Source: Acidovorax sp. CCYZU-2555 (GTDB taxonomy: Bacteria; Pseudomonadota; Gammaproteobacteria; Burkholderiales; Burkholderiaceae_C). From it: a stretch of 61,916 bases of DNA. This document shows positions 1 through 9,067 of the stretch, piece after piece. The notes beneath the pieces are model-generated. The model was not told the DNA's origin. It saw nothing but the letters and a program-made list of their open reading frames with translations, and searched no databases. The position numbers and the translations under genes were made by a program. The number at the start of each line of letters is the position of its first letter. Within the stretch, counting starts at the first letter, position 1. Location: NCBI RefSeq assembly GCF_018413525.1, contig NZ_JAHCDD010000027.1:1-61916 (forward strand), in the 5' to 3' direction.

Positions 1-257
1 CGGTGACCACGCAAGACCTCTGGCCCCACGGCATCGAGGCCTTGCCGCCCGCGCTGCAGGCCGCGTCCGGCGCGCTGCAGGTAGATGCGAGCGAAGGCTC
101 GGGCTTGCGCGCCGCCGTCGAAGCATTCGAGCGCCGCAGCATAGAGCAGAGCCTGGCGCGCCACCAGGGCAACTGGGCGGCGGCCGCGCGCGCGCTGCAG
201 ATGGACAGGGCCAACTTACAGCGCCTGGCGAAACGCCTTGGCTGCACGCTGCCCTGA
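1..257 (+). CDS. norR: C-terminal end of a NorR-like sigma-54-dependent activator (partial)
   Basis: Only the last 85 or so codons lie in the window; the gene enters from the left edge. The visible end is a Fis-type helix-turn-helix ([20 protein letters not shown], about 30 residues before the stop) behind a short linker. That is the usual DNA-binding tail of sigma-54 enhancer-binding proteins. The 'NW..AAR.L..D.ANL.RLAKRLG' wording matches the nitric-oxide sensor NorR best. The GAF and AAA+ domains that would prove this are outside the window, so another Fis-tailed activator is possible. It converges on the FKBP gene with a 4-base gap and no visible terminator. Confidence 0.65.
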   Translation, partial: VTTQDLWPHGIEALPPALQAASGALQVDASEGSGLRAAVEAFERRSIEQSLARHQGNWAAAARALQMDRANLQRLAKRLGCTLP

Positions 258-261
258 CGGC

Positions 262-672
262 TTATTTGCCCTTGACCGAGATCAGTTCGACGTCGAAGTT
301 CAAGGTCGCGTTCGGCGGAATCACGCCGCCCGCGCCGCGGCTGCCGTAGGCAATCGATGGGGGGCAAGTCAGCTTGGCCTTGCCGCCGGCCTTCATCTTC
401 TGCAGCGCTTCGGTCCAGCAGGGAATCACGCCGTTGAGCGGAAAGTCGATGGGCTGGCCGCGCGCGATCGAGCTGTCGAACTCCTTGCCCGTGTCGGGAA
501 AGTAGCCGCGGTAGTGCACGCGCACCGTATCGCGCGCCGCGGGGCTCGCGCCCGTGCCTTCGGTGAGGCTTTGATAGACCAGGCCGCTGGCCGTGGTGAC
601 GGGCTCGGCGGCCTGGGCGGCCGTGGCGAAAAGTGCCGCCGCGATCAGCGCGGCGGGAATCAGTCGGTTCAT
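262..672 (-). CDS. Exported FKBP-type peptidyl-prolyl cis-trans isomerase
   Basis: A 136-residue protein with a short hydrophobic signal peptide ending near AAQA, followed by one FKBP domain. Recognisable FKBP elements are VRVHYRGYFPDTGKEFDSS, the substrate-pocket strand around PIDFPLNGVI, AYGSRG and IPPNATLNFDVEL at the end. The protein probably speeds prolyl isomerisation during folding of periplasmic proteins. It lacks the N-terminal dimerisation domain of Mip/FkpA, so it is a minimal FKBP. The start at 672 is chosen because AAGGAA lies just upstream and it gives a clean signal peptide. The usual G-W after VI is PCW here. Confidence 0.9.
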   Translation of the reverse strand: MNRLIPAALIAAALFATAAQAAEPVTTASGLVYQSLTEGTGASPAARDTVRVHYRGYFPDTGKEFDSSIARGQPIDFPLNGVIPCWTEALQKMKAGGKAKLTCPPSIAYGSRGAGGVIPPNATLNFDVELISVKGK

Positions 673-692
673 CAGAATTCCTTGAAAACGTA

Positions 693-1838
693 TCAGACGG
701 CAGGAATGCCGAGCTTGTCGAGCGCGCTGCTCAAGTGGCCCACCGTACGGTCGACATGGTGCCACTTTTCGAGGCCGAACAGACCGATGCGGAAAGTCTT
801 GAAGTCCGGGCCTTCATCGCACATCAGCGGCACGCCCGAGGCGGTCTGCAGACCGACTTCAAGGAACTTCTTGCCGCTCTGTATGCCCGGGTCGGTGGTG
901 TAGCTGACGACCACGCCCGGCGCCTGGAAACCTGGGGCCGCAACGCTGGGAAAACCGCGCGACTGCAGCAGTTCGCGTACCTTGGCGCCCAGCGCGATCT
1001 GTTCCTGCTTGACGGCCTCGAAGCCATAGGCACGGGTCTCGAGCATCACGTCGCGCAGGCGCAGCAGCGCGTCGGTGGGCAGCGTCGCGTGGTACGCATG
1101 CTGGCCTTTTTCGTAGCCTTCGGCGATCTGCATCCATTTCTTCAGATCGCAGGCAAAGCTCGAACTCTGGGTGTTCTCGATGGCTTCGCGCGCGCCTTCG
1201 CTGAGCATCACCATGGCGCAGCAAGGCGAGCTGCTCCAGCCTTTTTGCGGCGCCGAAATCAGCACGTCGACGCCGGTCTTGCGCATGTCGACCCACATCG
1301 CGCCCGAGGCCACGCAGTCGAGCACGAACAGCGCGCCTACCGCATGCGCGGCATCGGCAATGGTGCGCAGATAGTCGTCGGGCAGCAGGATGCCGCTGGC
1401 CGTCTCTACATGCGGCGCGAACACCACCTTGGGCTTTTCATGCAGGATGGCTTCGGCCACCACCTCGGCCGCGCACGGCGCCCAGGGATCCTGCGCGCCT
1501 TCGCCCTGCTTGCGCGCCTTGCAGACCACGGCGCCGCCGCCCAGGCCGAAGCCGCCGGCCTCGAAAATCTGCGTCCAGCGGTAGCTGAACCAGCCGTTGC
1601 GCACGATCAGCACCTTCTCGCCATTGGCGAACTGGCGCGCCACGGCTTCCATGCCGAAGGTGCCGCTGCCCGGCACCAGCACCGCGGTGTGGGCCGAATA
1701 GACCTCCTTGAGCGTGCCGAGAATGTCCTGCATCACGCCGACGAAACGCTGGGACATGTGGTTGAGCGCACGGTCGGTGTAGACGACCGAAAATTCGAGC
1801 AGACCGTCGGGATCGATCTCGGGCAGAAGTCCTGGCAT
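693..1838 (-). CDS. Class V aminotransferase (alanine/serine-glyoxylate aminotransferase family)
   Basis: A 381-residue PLP enzyme of the fold-type I class V family. The cofactor lysine is K199 in ISAPQKGW; the acidic residue that pairs with the pyridine nitrogen is D174 in FVLDCVASG; PGSGTFGMEA near residue 56 is the phosphate-binding glycine turn. Family members move an amino group from alanine or serine to glyoxylate; the amino donor here cannot be read from sequence. The start at 1838 has AGGAAA at good spacing. It lies 20 bases upstream of the FKBP gene on the same strand, so the two may be co-transcribed. Confidence 0.88.
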   Translation of the reverse strand: MPGLLPEIDPDGLLEFSVVYTDRALNHMSQRFVGVMQDILGTLKEVYSAHTAVLVPGSGTFGMEAVARQFANGEKVLIVRNGWFSYRWTQIFEAGGFGLGGGAVVCKARKQGEGAQDPWAPCAAEVVAEAILHEKPKVVFAPHVETASGILLPDDYLRTIADAAHAVGALFVLDCVASGAMWVDMRKTGVDVLISAPQKGWSSSPCCAMVMLSEGAREAIENTQSSSFACDLKKWMQIAEGYEKGQHAYHATLPTDALLRLRDVMLETRAYGFEAVKQEQIALGAKVRELLQSRGFPSVAAPGFQAPGVVVSYTTDPGIQSGKKFLEVGLQTASGVPLMCDEGPDFKTFRIGLFGLEKWHHVDRTVGHLSSALDKLGIPAV

Positions 1839-2137
1839 GAAAGTTTCCTGAAGTAGTTCCGTGGGCCTTGCCGTCTCCCTGCGCGCAGGGCGGCCATGCA
1901 GGCGCAAGGCGGCAAAAAGTGGAATCACAGCTTAGCATGGGCCCTTGCGCGCGCCAGCCTCCGGGGGCGCCGGCCAGCCAGCTTGCAGATGCGGCGCTGT
2001 CGTACAGACTGCGTGCGCCACTCTGCCCACAATGCCAGTCAGCCCTGCGCAAACTCTTGCGTCACTGCGCGCTTTGTGATCATCGTCCATCGCCTTGCGG
2101 CCCCGCGGCCCACGGCGACTGGACCATCGGATAGACC

Positions 2138-3334
2138 ATGTCGAACACCCTCCCCCTGCAGACCTCGGCCCGTGCGCCGCGGACCTTCATCACACGCCAT
2201 GGCCTGGGCTGGACGCTGGCCGCCGCGGCGCTGCTGAGCGGCTGCCAGCAGCTGCCGCAGCCGCCCATCTACACCACGCCCGCGCTCACGGCCCAGCCGC
2301 AGCGCATCGAGGCCGGCCAGAGCGTGCGGCTGTCGTGGGACGCGCCGCTGGGCACCAGCCTGCGCATGAGCGGCCTCACGGCCACGCCGCCCGGCGCCGT
2401 GCTGGTACGCCCGGCCCAGACCACCACCTATACGCTGGGCGGCCCCGCGCCCAGCGGCGCACCGATCAGCGCCAGCATCACCGTCGAAGTGCAGCCCGCC
2501 GACGCCCCGCTGGCCCAGTTGCGCATAGGCGACCAGCCCACGGGCGCCCGCATTGCCGCGGGCTTTCTCGGCCTGGTGCAAAGCCAGGCCGCAGGCCCGA
2601 TCAACGCGCGCGACGGCCAGCTGCTGCGCAACCTGCAGAACTACGGCGGCGGACCGCTGTCCATACGCCTGGCCGACGGCCAGGCCGCGCAGGCGCGCAA
2701 GCTGTTCGCCGGCCTGCCGCCGGGCACCGTGACGCTGGAGACCGCGCGCAACGCGAGCGACTGCCCCGCCGTGCAAGCCGGGGCACAAGCGCCCCAGCCC
2801 GGCCTGCGCTGCACGCTGGCCCAAGGAACAGACACCGCGCTCGACACCGCCCGCTCGCTGCTGGACTACGCCCAGTGGGGCGCGGCCGGCGTGCACCTGC
2901 AAGGCGGCCTCTGGAATGCCGCGGCCACGCCGCAGACCGTTGCGCCGCGCTACTACGGCATGCTGTTCTTCGCGCATTTCGCGGGCGCGCAAGGCCAGTG
3001 GCTGCCGCTGCAGCTGGAGAGCAGCGCGCAGATCAAGGCCTGGGCGGTGCGCGACGCGCGCAGCCAGACCGTGCGCGTCGCGGTCATCAACCAGGAGGCC
3101 AGCACTTCGGGCACGGTCGCCGTACAGCTGCCTGAAGGCCTGCGCCAGGCCGTGGTCACGCGCCTGGGCAGCTCCGAGCCGCTGCGCCTCGCGGGCCAGA
3201 CCTTCGACGGCAGCCGCGACGGCCGGCCCATAGGCACGGCCTACGGCGAAATCCTCGAAGCCGACGCCGACGGCATGCTGCTGCTGGCCATGGGCACCCA
3301 CAGCGCGGCGCTGCTCACGCTCACGCCGCAGTAA
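2138..3334 (+). CDS. Lipoprotein resembling GH79 glycosidases but lacking the barrel core
   Basis: A 398-residue protein with a lipoprotein signal (lipobox LLSGC, Cys36) after a 20-residue N-terminal extension. Residues about 45-125 look like an Ig-like beta domain (QPQRIEAGQSVRLSWDAP). Residues about 135-180 (FLGLVQSQ...LLRNLQNYGGGPLSIRL) resemble the first strand and helix of a GH79 glucuronidase barrel. Residues about 235-270 (LLDYAQWGAAGVHLQGG) resemble its last strand. YYGMLFFAHF and what follows resemble the GH79 C-terminal beta sandwich. The stretch between, where GH79 enzymes carry their two catalytic glutamates, is reduced to about 50 residues, so I doubt it is an active glycosidase. 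Family assignment is from memory of the pattern. Confidence 0.6.
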   Translation: MSNTLPLQTSARAPRTFITRHGLGWTLAAAALLSGCQQLPQPPIYTTPALTAQPQRIEAGQSVRLSWDAPLGTSLRMSGLTATPPGAVLVRPAQTTTYTLGGPAPSGAPISASITVEVQPADAPLAQLRIGDQPTGARIAAGFLGLVQSQAAGPINARDGQLLRNLQNYGGGPLSIRLADGQAAQARKLFAGLPPGTVTLETARNASDCPAVQAGAQAPQPGLRCTLAQGTDTALDTARSLLDYAQWGAAGVHLQGGLWNAAATPQTVAPRYYGMLFFAHFAGAQGQWLPLQLESSAQIKAWAVRDARSQTVRVAVINQEASTSGTVAVQLPEGLRQAVVTRLGSSEPLRLAGQTFDGSRDGRPIGTAYGEILEADADGMLLLAMGTHSAALLTLTPQ

Positions 3335-6300
3335 TCACCAGGTATCAACAAAGCGCCCGCGCGCAGGGGTGATGCGCGCGCCGGCCAGCCCGCGCACCAG
3401 CCAGGCGCGCGTGTCGGCGGGGTCGATGACGGCGTCGATTTCGAGCGTGCTCGCCATGTGCATGGCTTCGCCGTGCGCGTACTGCTGCGCCAGCAGCTGC
3501 GCGAACAATGCGTCGCGCTCGGGGCCTTCGGCCAGCGCTTCGAGTTCCTTGCGGTAACCCAGCCGCACCGCGCCTTCGAGGCCCATCGCGCCGAACTCGC
3601 CCGTGGGCCAGGCGACGTTGAACAGCGGCGCGTGAAAGCTGCCGGCCGTCATGCCCATCGCGCCCAGGCCATAGCCCTTGCGCAGCACCACGCTGAAGAA
3701 CGGCACGTTCAGATTCGCCGCGGCGACGAACAGCCGGCTCACATGGCGCACCTGCGCGGTCTGCTCCACTTCGGGCCCGACCATGAAACCCGGCGTATCG
3801 ACCAGGCTCACGAGCGCGATGCCGTGCGCATTGCACAGCTGCATGAAGCGCGCGGCCTTGTCGGCGGCGTCGGCGTCTATCGCGCCGCCCAGATGCAGTG
3901 GGTTGTTGGCCAGCAGCCCCACGGGCCGGCCCTCGATGCGCGCCAGCGCGGTATGGATGCCCACGCCAAAGCCGGTGCGCAGCAGCAGCAGACTGCCTTC
4001 ATCGACCAGGCCGCGCAGCGCGGCGCGCGTGTCGTAGACGCGCAGCCGGTTTTCGGGCACCACCTGGCGCAGCGCGCGGCTGTCGGGCGCTTCCCATTGC
4101 GCGAGCCGGCCCTGGAAGAACGACAGGTAATGGCGCGCGGCCGCGACGGCTTCGGCTTCATCGTCGACCAGGATGTCGATCACGCCGTTCGCGTGCTGCA
4201 CGCTGCTGGGCCCGATCTGCTCGGGGCGGAACACGCCCAGGCCGCCGCCTTCGATCATCGCCGGCCCGCCCATGCCGATATTGCTGGCGCGCGTGGCGAT
4301 GATCACGTCGCTGCAGCCCAGCAGCGCGGCATTGCCCGCGAAGCAGCGCCCGGCCGTGATGCCCACCACCGGCACCTGGCCCGACAGCGCCGCATAGGCG
4401 GCAAAAGTGTGCACATGCAGGCCCGCGACCACGGGCATGTCGGTGTCGCCGGGGCGCCCGCCGCCGCCTTCGGCGAACAACACCACGGGCAGCTTCTGCG
4501 CCAGCGCCACGCCCAGCATGCGGTCGGTCTTCGCATGGTTGCGCGCGCCCTGGGTGCCGGCCAGCACCGTCGCGTCATAGGCCATGACCACGGCGCGCGA
4601 CTGCTCGGCGCCGAACAGCGCGCGATTGATGCTGCCCACGCCCGTGACCATGCCGTCGGCCGGCGTGTTCGCCACCAGATCGGCGACGCTGCGCCGGCGC
4701 GTCTGCGCGGCGATCGCCAGCGCGCCATATTCGAGAAAGCTGCCCTCGTCGCAGAGGTCGGCAATGTTCTCGCGCGCCGAGCGCCCGCCCTGCGCGTGGC
4801 GCTTGTCCATGGCCAACGGCCGGGCCGCGTCCAGCGTCAGCGCCTGGCGCTCGCGCAGGCGCTGCAGGTCGGGGCGTATGGCATCGGGATCTATCATTGC
4901 GCCGACCACGGCCTGCAGTTCAGCGGCCGCCGAAAGCGGCTCCAGCACCAGCACGCATTCGCCATCGGCCAGGTAGTCGCCCACGCCCACCGGCAAGGCC
5001 GTCACGCGGCCCGCATGCGGCGCCTGCAGAACATGTTCCATCTTCATCGCTTCAAGCACCGCGAGTTCGGCGCCCGCGGCCACTTCGTCGCCCACGGCCA
5101 CGCTGAACTGCACCAGCCGCGAAGGCATGGGCGCGCAGACCGAACCACTGACCAGCGGCGCGCGCGCCGCTGCGGCCGGCACGCTGTGCACCGCCTGCTC
5201 CACGCGCCGCGCCGAAGCGCATGCCTGGGCCTGGGCCAGCAGCTCGGGCAGCACTTCTTCGAGCCAGCGCGTATGCACCGCCTGGCTCGCCATTTCGGGC
5301 CGGTGCGCGAGCGCGGCCAGCAGATCGAGATTGCTGGCCACGCCTTCGATATGGCATTCGGCGAGCGCGCGCTGCGAGCGCCGCAGCACATCGGCCCAGG
5401 TGCCGTTGCGGTGGCTGACGATCAGCTTGGCCAGCAGCGTGTCGTAATGCGGCGACGGCGCAACGCCGGCCACGCCGTGGGTGTCGACGCGCACGCCCGG
5501 GCCCGCGGGCAGCTCGAAGCGCGTGAGCCGGCCATGGCCGGGCCGGGCTTCGCCCGACGCCGTGAGCGTTTCGGCATTGATGCGCCACTGCACCGCATAC
5601 CCCTGGCTGGCTGGCGCCGCCGCGGGGTCCAGCCCCAGCGCCGCCAGGCTTTGGCCCGCGGCCAGCAGGATCTGCGTCTGCACCAGGTCCAGGCCCGTCA
5701 CTTCCTCGGTCACCGTGTGCTCCACCTGCAGCCGCGGATTGGTTTCGATGAAAACGAAAGGCAGATCGACGGATGCCATGTCGACCAGGAACTCGAACGT
5801 TCCCAGTCCCTGGTACGCGACTTCGCCTGCCATGCGCAGCGCCGCCTGCGTGAGCCGGGCGCGCAGCGCGGGCGTGAGCGAGGGGCTGGGCGCGATCTCG
5901 ACCAGCTTCTGGAAGCGCCGCTGCAGCGTGCATTCGCGCTCGCCCAGCGACATCACCTGCCGTCCGTCGCCCAGCAACTGCAGCTCGATATGGCGCGCGT
6001 TGTGCATCAGCCGCTCGACATACACGCCGTCGACGCCGAACGCCGCCAGCGCTTCGCTGCGGCAGCGCGCATAGGCCGCGGGCAGCTCCTGCGCACTGCG
6101 CACGGCGCGCATGCCGCGCCCGCCGCCGCCGCCCAGCGCCTTGATCATCACGCCGGCACCGCCCTGGGCCGCGAAGAACGCCTGGGCCTCCTGCAGCGTC
6201 ACCGCGCCCTGGCTGCCGGGCATCAACGGCACGCCGCAGCGCTGGGCCAGCGCGCGCGCCTGGGCCTTGTCGCCGAACAGCGCGAGCTGCGCGGGCGTGG

Positions 6301-6610
6301 GACCGATGAAGCGCAGGCCGGCATCGGCGCAGGCCTGGGCAAAATCGGCGCGCTCGCTCAAAAAGCCGTAGCCGGGATGCACGGCGTCGCAGCTCAGTTC
6401 GCGCGCAATCGCCAGCAGCCGCCCACCATCGAGATAGGCGGCCGGGCCCGTGGCCTGCAGGGCCTGGGCCTGGTCAGCGGCGCGCACATGCGGCGCGTCG
6501 GCGTCGTCGTCGGCATGCACGGCGACGCTGGCAATGCCCAGGTCGCGCAGCGCACGCACGATGCGCAGCGCAATTTCACCGCGGTTGGCGATCAGTACTT
6601 TGTGGAACAT
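3335..6610 (-). CDS. Fused biotin-dependent acyl-CoA carboxylase (BC-BCCP-CT in one chain)
   Basis: A 1091-residue single-chain carboxylase. Residues 1-450 are biotin carboxylase, with the ATP-grasp glycine loop ALGGGGGRGM at 158-167 and ETNPRLQVEH at 289-298. Residues about 485-560 are the biotinyl domain, with biotin attached at K523 in EAMKMEH. Residues about 590-1091 are a carboxyltransferase of the PCCB/MCCB type, with FAEGGGGRPGD. It should use bicarbonate and ATP to carboxylate an acyl-CoA; the substrate is unknown. Most bacteria split these parts over two or three genes. It lies 12 bases after the acyl-CoA ligase, so acid activation and carboxylation are probably one pathway. Its stop codon abuts that of the convergent lipoprotein gene. 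Confidence 0.92.
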   Translation of the reverse strand: MFHKVLIANRGEIALRIVRALRDLGIASVAVHADDDADAPHVRAADQAQALQATGPAAYLDGGRLLAIARELSCDAVHPGYGFLSERADFAQACADAGLRFIGPTPAQLALFGDKAQARALAQRCGVPLMPGSQGAVTLQEAQAFFAAQGGAGVMIKALGGGGGRGMRAVRSAQELPAAYARCRSEALAAFGVDGVYVERLMHNARHIELQLLGDGRQVMSLGERECTLQRRFQKLVEIAPSPSLTPALRARLTQAALRMAGEVAYQGLGTFEFLVDMASVDLPFVFIETNPRLQVEHTVTEEVTGLDLVQTQILLAAGQSLAALGLDPAAAPASQGYAVQWRINAETLTASGEARPGHGRLTRFELPAGPGVRVDTHGVAGVAPSPHYDTLLAKLIVSHRNGTWADVLRRSQRALAECHIEGVASNLDLLAALAHRPEMASQAVHTRWLEEVLPELLAQAQACASARRVEQAVHSVPAAAARAPLVSGSVCAPMPSRLVQFSVAVGDEVAAGAELAVLEAMKMEHVLQAPHAGRVTALPVGVGDYLADGECVLVLEPLSAAAELQAVVGAMIDPDAIRPDLQRLRERQALTLDAARPLAMDKRHAQGGRSARENIADLCDEGSFLEYGALAIAAQTRRRSVADLVANTPADGMVTGVGSINRALFGAEQSRAVVMAYDATVLAGTQGARNHAKTDRMLGVALAQKLPVVLFAEGGGGRPGDTDMPVVAGLHVHTFAAYAALSGQVPVVGITAGRCFAGNAALLGCSDVIIATRASNIGMGGPAMIEGGGLGVFRPEQIGPSSVQHANGVIDILVDDEAEAVAAARHYLSFFQGRLAQWEAPDSRALRQVVPENRLRVYDTRAALRGLVDEGSLLLLRTGFGVGIHTALARIEGRPVGLLANNPLHLGGAIDADAADKAARFMQLCNAHGIALVSLVDTPGFMVGPEVEQTAQVRHVSRLFVAAANLNVPFFSVVLRKGYGLGAMGMTAGSFHAPLFNVAWPTGEFGAMGLEGAVRLGYRKELEALAEGPERDALFAQLLAQQYAHGEAMHMASTLEIDAVIDPADTRAWLVRGLAGARITPARGRFVDTW

Positions 6611-6622
6611 GGCAGCATCCGT

Positions 6623-8230
6623 TCAGGCAAGGTCCTTGAGCAGGCGGCGCAATACCTTGCCCGCGCCCGTGGCGGGCAGCGCGTCGATGATGCGCACTTC
6701 GCGCGGCGCCTTGTAGGGCGCCATGTTGTCGCGCGCCCATTGCACCAGCGCGGCGGCATCGAGCGCCTGGCCCGGCTTGGCGACGATGAAAGCGCGCACC
6801 ACTTCGCCTTTCTCGGCATCGGGCACGCCGATCACCGCCGCCTGGGCGATCGCCGGGTGGCGAATCAGAATGGTCTCGACTTCCTCGGGGAACACGCTGT
6901 AGCCCGAGACCTTGATCATTTCCTTGAAGCGCCCCATGAACGTCAGGTAGCCGTCGGCGTCCATGCAGCCCATGTCGCCGGTATGCACCCAGCCGTCGCG
7001 CAAGGTCTGCGCCGTGGCCTCGGGCTTGTTCCAGTATCCGAGGAAATTGCCCGGGCCGCGGATGGTGATCTCGCCGACGTCTCCGGCCGGCAAGGCCTCG
7101 CCCGTGAGGCTGTCGATGATGCGAATCTCGTTGCCGGGCACGGGCTTGCCATGCGTGCCCCAGCGGATCGCGTGCGCGGGCATGGTGCTGTCGATGGTGT
7201 GCGTCTCGCTCAGGCCATAGGCGGCTTCGCAGGCGATGCAGTCGGGCGCGAGCGTGCGCCACTGCGCGGCCAGCGCCTCGGTGAACGTGATGCCGAAACT
7301 CGTGACCGCATTGCGCCGCAGCGATGACAGATCCATGTCGCGCACGCCGGGCAGCTGCATCAGCGCCACATTCATCGGCGCGATGCTGTACCACCAGCTC
7401 ACGCGGTAGCGCTCTATCGCCTGGGCCGTGGCCAGCGCATCGAAACGGAACAGCAATACCGTGGTCGCGCGCGTGAGCACCGGCAGGTTCACGCCCATCA
7501 GCATGCCGGCAATGTGGTACAGCGGCGCGATCGCCAGCAGCACGTCCTCGCCGCCCACGCCATTGGTCTGGGCCGAGGCCCGGGTCTTGAACCAGGCGTT
7601 GCGATAGCTGAGCATCGCGCCCTTGGGCAGGCCCGTGGTGCCCGAGGTATAGGTCATCAGCGCCACGTCGTCCATGGCGATGTCCACGGGCGCGGCCTGC
7701 GCACCGGAACGCGCCACCTGCAGGAAATCTTCGCAGCCTTCGGGCACGACGCGCGGTGCAGACTGCAGCTGCGCGAGTTCGGCCGGCAGCGCCAGCGTCG
7801 CCGCTTCGGGCAGCAGGTCGGCGTAATGCACGACGAACACATGGGCCAGCGCCGTCGTCGCGCGCACCTTGTCGACCACGGGCAGCAGCGTGGCCGCGCT
7901 GACGATCACGCGCGCCTGCAGGTCGCCCAGCTGGTAGGCCAGCTCATGCTCCTTGTTGAGCGGCCCGCAGGGGCACACGATGGCGCCGATTTTCTGGATG
8001 CCGTAGTGCGCCATCACGTACTGCGGGCAGTTGTTCATGAACAGCGCCACGGGCTCGCCCTTGGCCACACCCAGCGCCTGCAGCCGCGCCGCGAAGGCCT
8101 CGCTGCCGGCGTCGATCTCGGCCCAGGTCAGCGCCTGTCCGTACCATTGGTAGGCCGTGGCATCGGGGTGGTGGCGCGCGTTGGCGCGCAGGTATTCATG
8201 CAGCGGCTGCTGCTCAGTGGAATCAGCCAT
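6623..8230 (-). CDS. AMP-dependent acyl-CoA synthetase/ligase
   Basis: A 535-residue member of the ANL superfamily. It shows the P-loop YTSGTTGLPKG, the adenine motif AAYGLSETH, the hinge DGWVHTGDMG and the C-terminal catalytic lysine in TGAGKVLRR. It should activate a carboxylic acid with ATP and CoA. It is the first gene of a two-gene operon with the fused carboxylase and is divergent from a TetR regulator. The start at 8230 is set by AAGGAG eight bases upstream; longer versions lack a ribosome site. The acid cannot be named, but the neighbouring TctC and LivK binding proteins suggest uptake of an organic acid or similar small molecule. Confidence 0.9.
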   Translation of the reverse strand: MADSTEQQPLHEYLRANARHHPDATAYQWYGQALTWAEIDAGSEAFAARLQALGVAKGEPVALFMNNCPQYVMAHYGIQKIGAIVCPCGPLNKEHELAYQLGDLQARVIVSAATLLPVVDKVRATTALAHVFVVHYADLLPEAATLALPAELAQLQSAPRVVPEGCEDFLQVARSGAQAAPVDIAMDDVALMTYTSGTTGLPKGAMLSYRNAWFKTRASAQTNGVGGEDVLLAIAPLYHIAGMLMGVNLPVLTRATTVLLFRFDALATAQAIERYRVSWWYSIAPMNVALMQLPGVRDMDLSSLRRNAVTSFGITFTEALAAQWRTLAPDCIACEAAYGLSETHTIDSTMPAHAIRWGTHGKPVPGNEIRIIDSLTGEALPAGDVGEITIRGPGNFLGYWNKPEATAQTLRDGWVHTGDMGCMDADGYLTFMGRFKEMIKVSGYSVFPEEVETILIRHPAIAQAAVIGVPDAEKGEVVRAFIVAKPGQALDAAALVQWARDNMAPYKAPREVRIIDALPATGAGKVLRRLLKDLA

Positions 8231-8323
8231 GGCGTTGTCTCCTTGGTGTCTGGATTCACCGGTTCTCAGTACCGCATCAGGGTTTGCCATAGGACGCGAT
8301 ACCGGCAGGTGTCTTTTCAATAT

Positions 8324-8337
8324 ATACCGCTGGGTAT
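8324..8337. promoter_or_regulatory. Candidate TetR operator between acyl-CoA ligase and tetR
   Basis: A perfect 5-4-5 inverted repeat, ATACC-GCTG-GGTAT, lies in the divergent promoter region and overlaps the first possible ATG of the TetR gene. TetR regulators usually bind such palindromes between themselves and their targets. The functional role is inferred. Confidence 0.5.
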
Positions 8338-9067
8338 GACAAAGCCAATCCAGCTTTCACCCATGCGACACCCCATCACTGCCCCGCCTTCTCCCGCCGC
8401 GCCGCACGCCGCGCTGGAGCGCGATCCGCTGCTGCCCGCGGGCGGGCGCCAGCGCCGCCCCACGGCCGAATCCGATGGCAAGCGCGAGCGCATTCTCCAG
8501 GCCGCGCAGACGCTTTTCCATGCCCAGGGCTATGCCAGCACCACCATGGCGCAGATCGTGGGCGCGCTGGGCGTGACCAAGCCTTTCGTCTACTACTACT
8601 TTCAAAACAAGCAGGAAATCTTCGAGGCGCTGTCGTGGCGCCCCACGGTCGCCTGCTTCACGGTGCTCGACTTTCCCGCAAGCGACCAGCGCCCGGCGCA
8701 CGAGAAAGTGCAAGACGGCCTGCGCCAGCTGATTCGCGCGACCATCGCCCATTACCCCGCGGCCTTCTTCCCCTATCGCGAACCGCAGTGCTACCGGCCC
8801 GAGTACCTCGCACAGTCGCGCCGGCTGGCCAATCATTTCTATCAGCAGCTGTGCATGCTGCTCGAGCAAGGCCGCGCCAGCGGCCATTTCGACTTCCGCG
8901 AAACGCGAATAACAGCCCAGGCCGCGTGCAGCCTGCCCGGATTTCTCTACCATTGGTACCGTCCCGACGGCCGTCTCGACGCCCAGGCCATGGAGCAGGA
9001 ACTGCTGCTGCTGGCCCTGCGCGTCATCGGTCTGCGCGCCGGCCCACCCTCCGAGGAGAATCCATGA
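8336..9067 (+). CDS. TetR/AcrR-family transcriptional regulator
   Basis: About 243 residues. An unstructured basic, proline-rich N-terminus is followed by a TetR helix-turn-helix (ILQAAQTLFHAQGYASTTMA, then IVGALGVTKPFVYYYFQNKQ). The C-terminal half is a helical ligand domain of the TetR type. It is divergent from the acyl-CoA ligase/carboxylase operon and overlaps the next gene by ATGA, so it probably controls both. Two starts are possible: ATG 8336, which lies inside the candidate operator, or ATG 8363. Neither has a strong ribosome site. If 8336 is used, the repressor would cover its own start codon. Confidence 0.88.
   Translation: MTKPIQLSPMRHPITAPPSPAAPHAALERDPLLPAGGRQRRPTAESDGKRERILQAAQTLFHAQGYASTTMAQIVGALGVTKPFVYYYFQNKQEIFEALSWRPTVACFTVLDFPASDQRPAHEKVQDGLRQLIRATIAHYPAAFFPYREPQCYRPEYLAQSRRLANHFYQQLCMLLEQGRASGHFDFRETRITAQAACSLPGFLYHWYRPDGRLDAQAMEQELLLLALRVIGLRAGPPSEENP

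Noticed and set aside
3458..7327. A 1289-codon plus-strand open frame
   Set aside because: High-GC shadow opposite the carboxylase and ligase genes; it is rich in R, H and A with no domain, and the minus-strand proteins are unmistakable.
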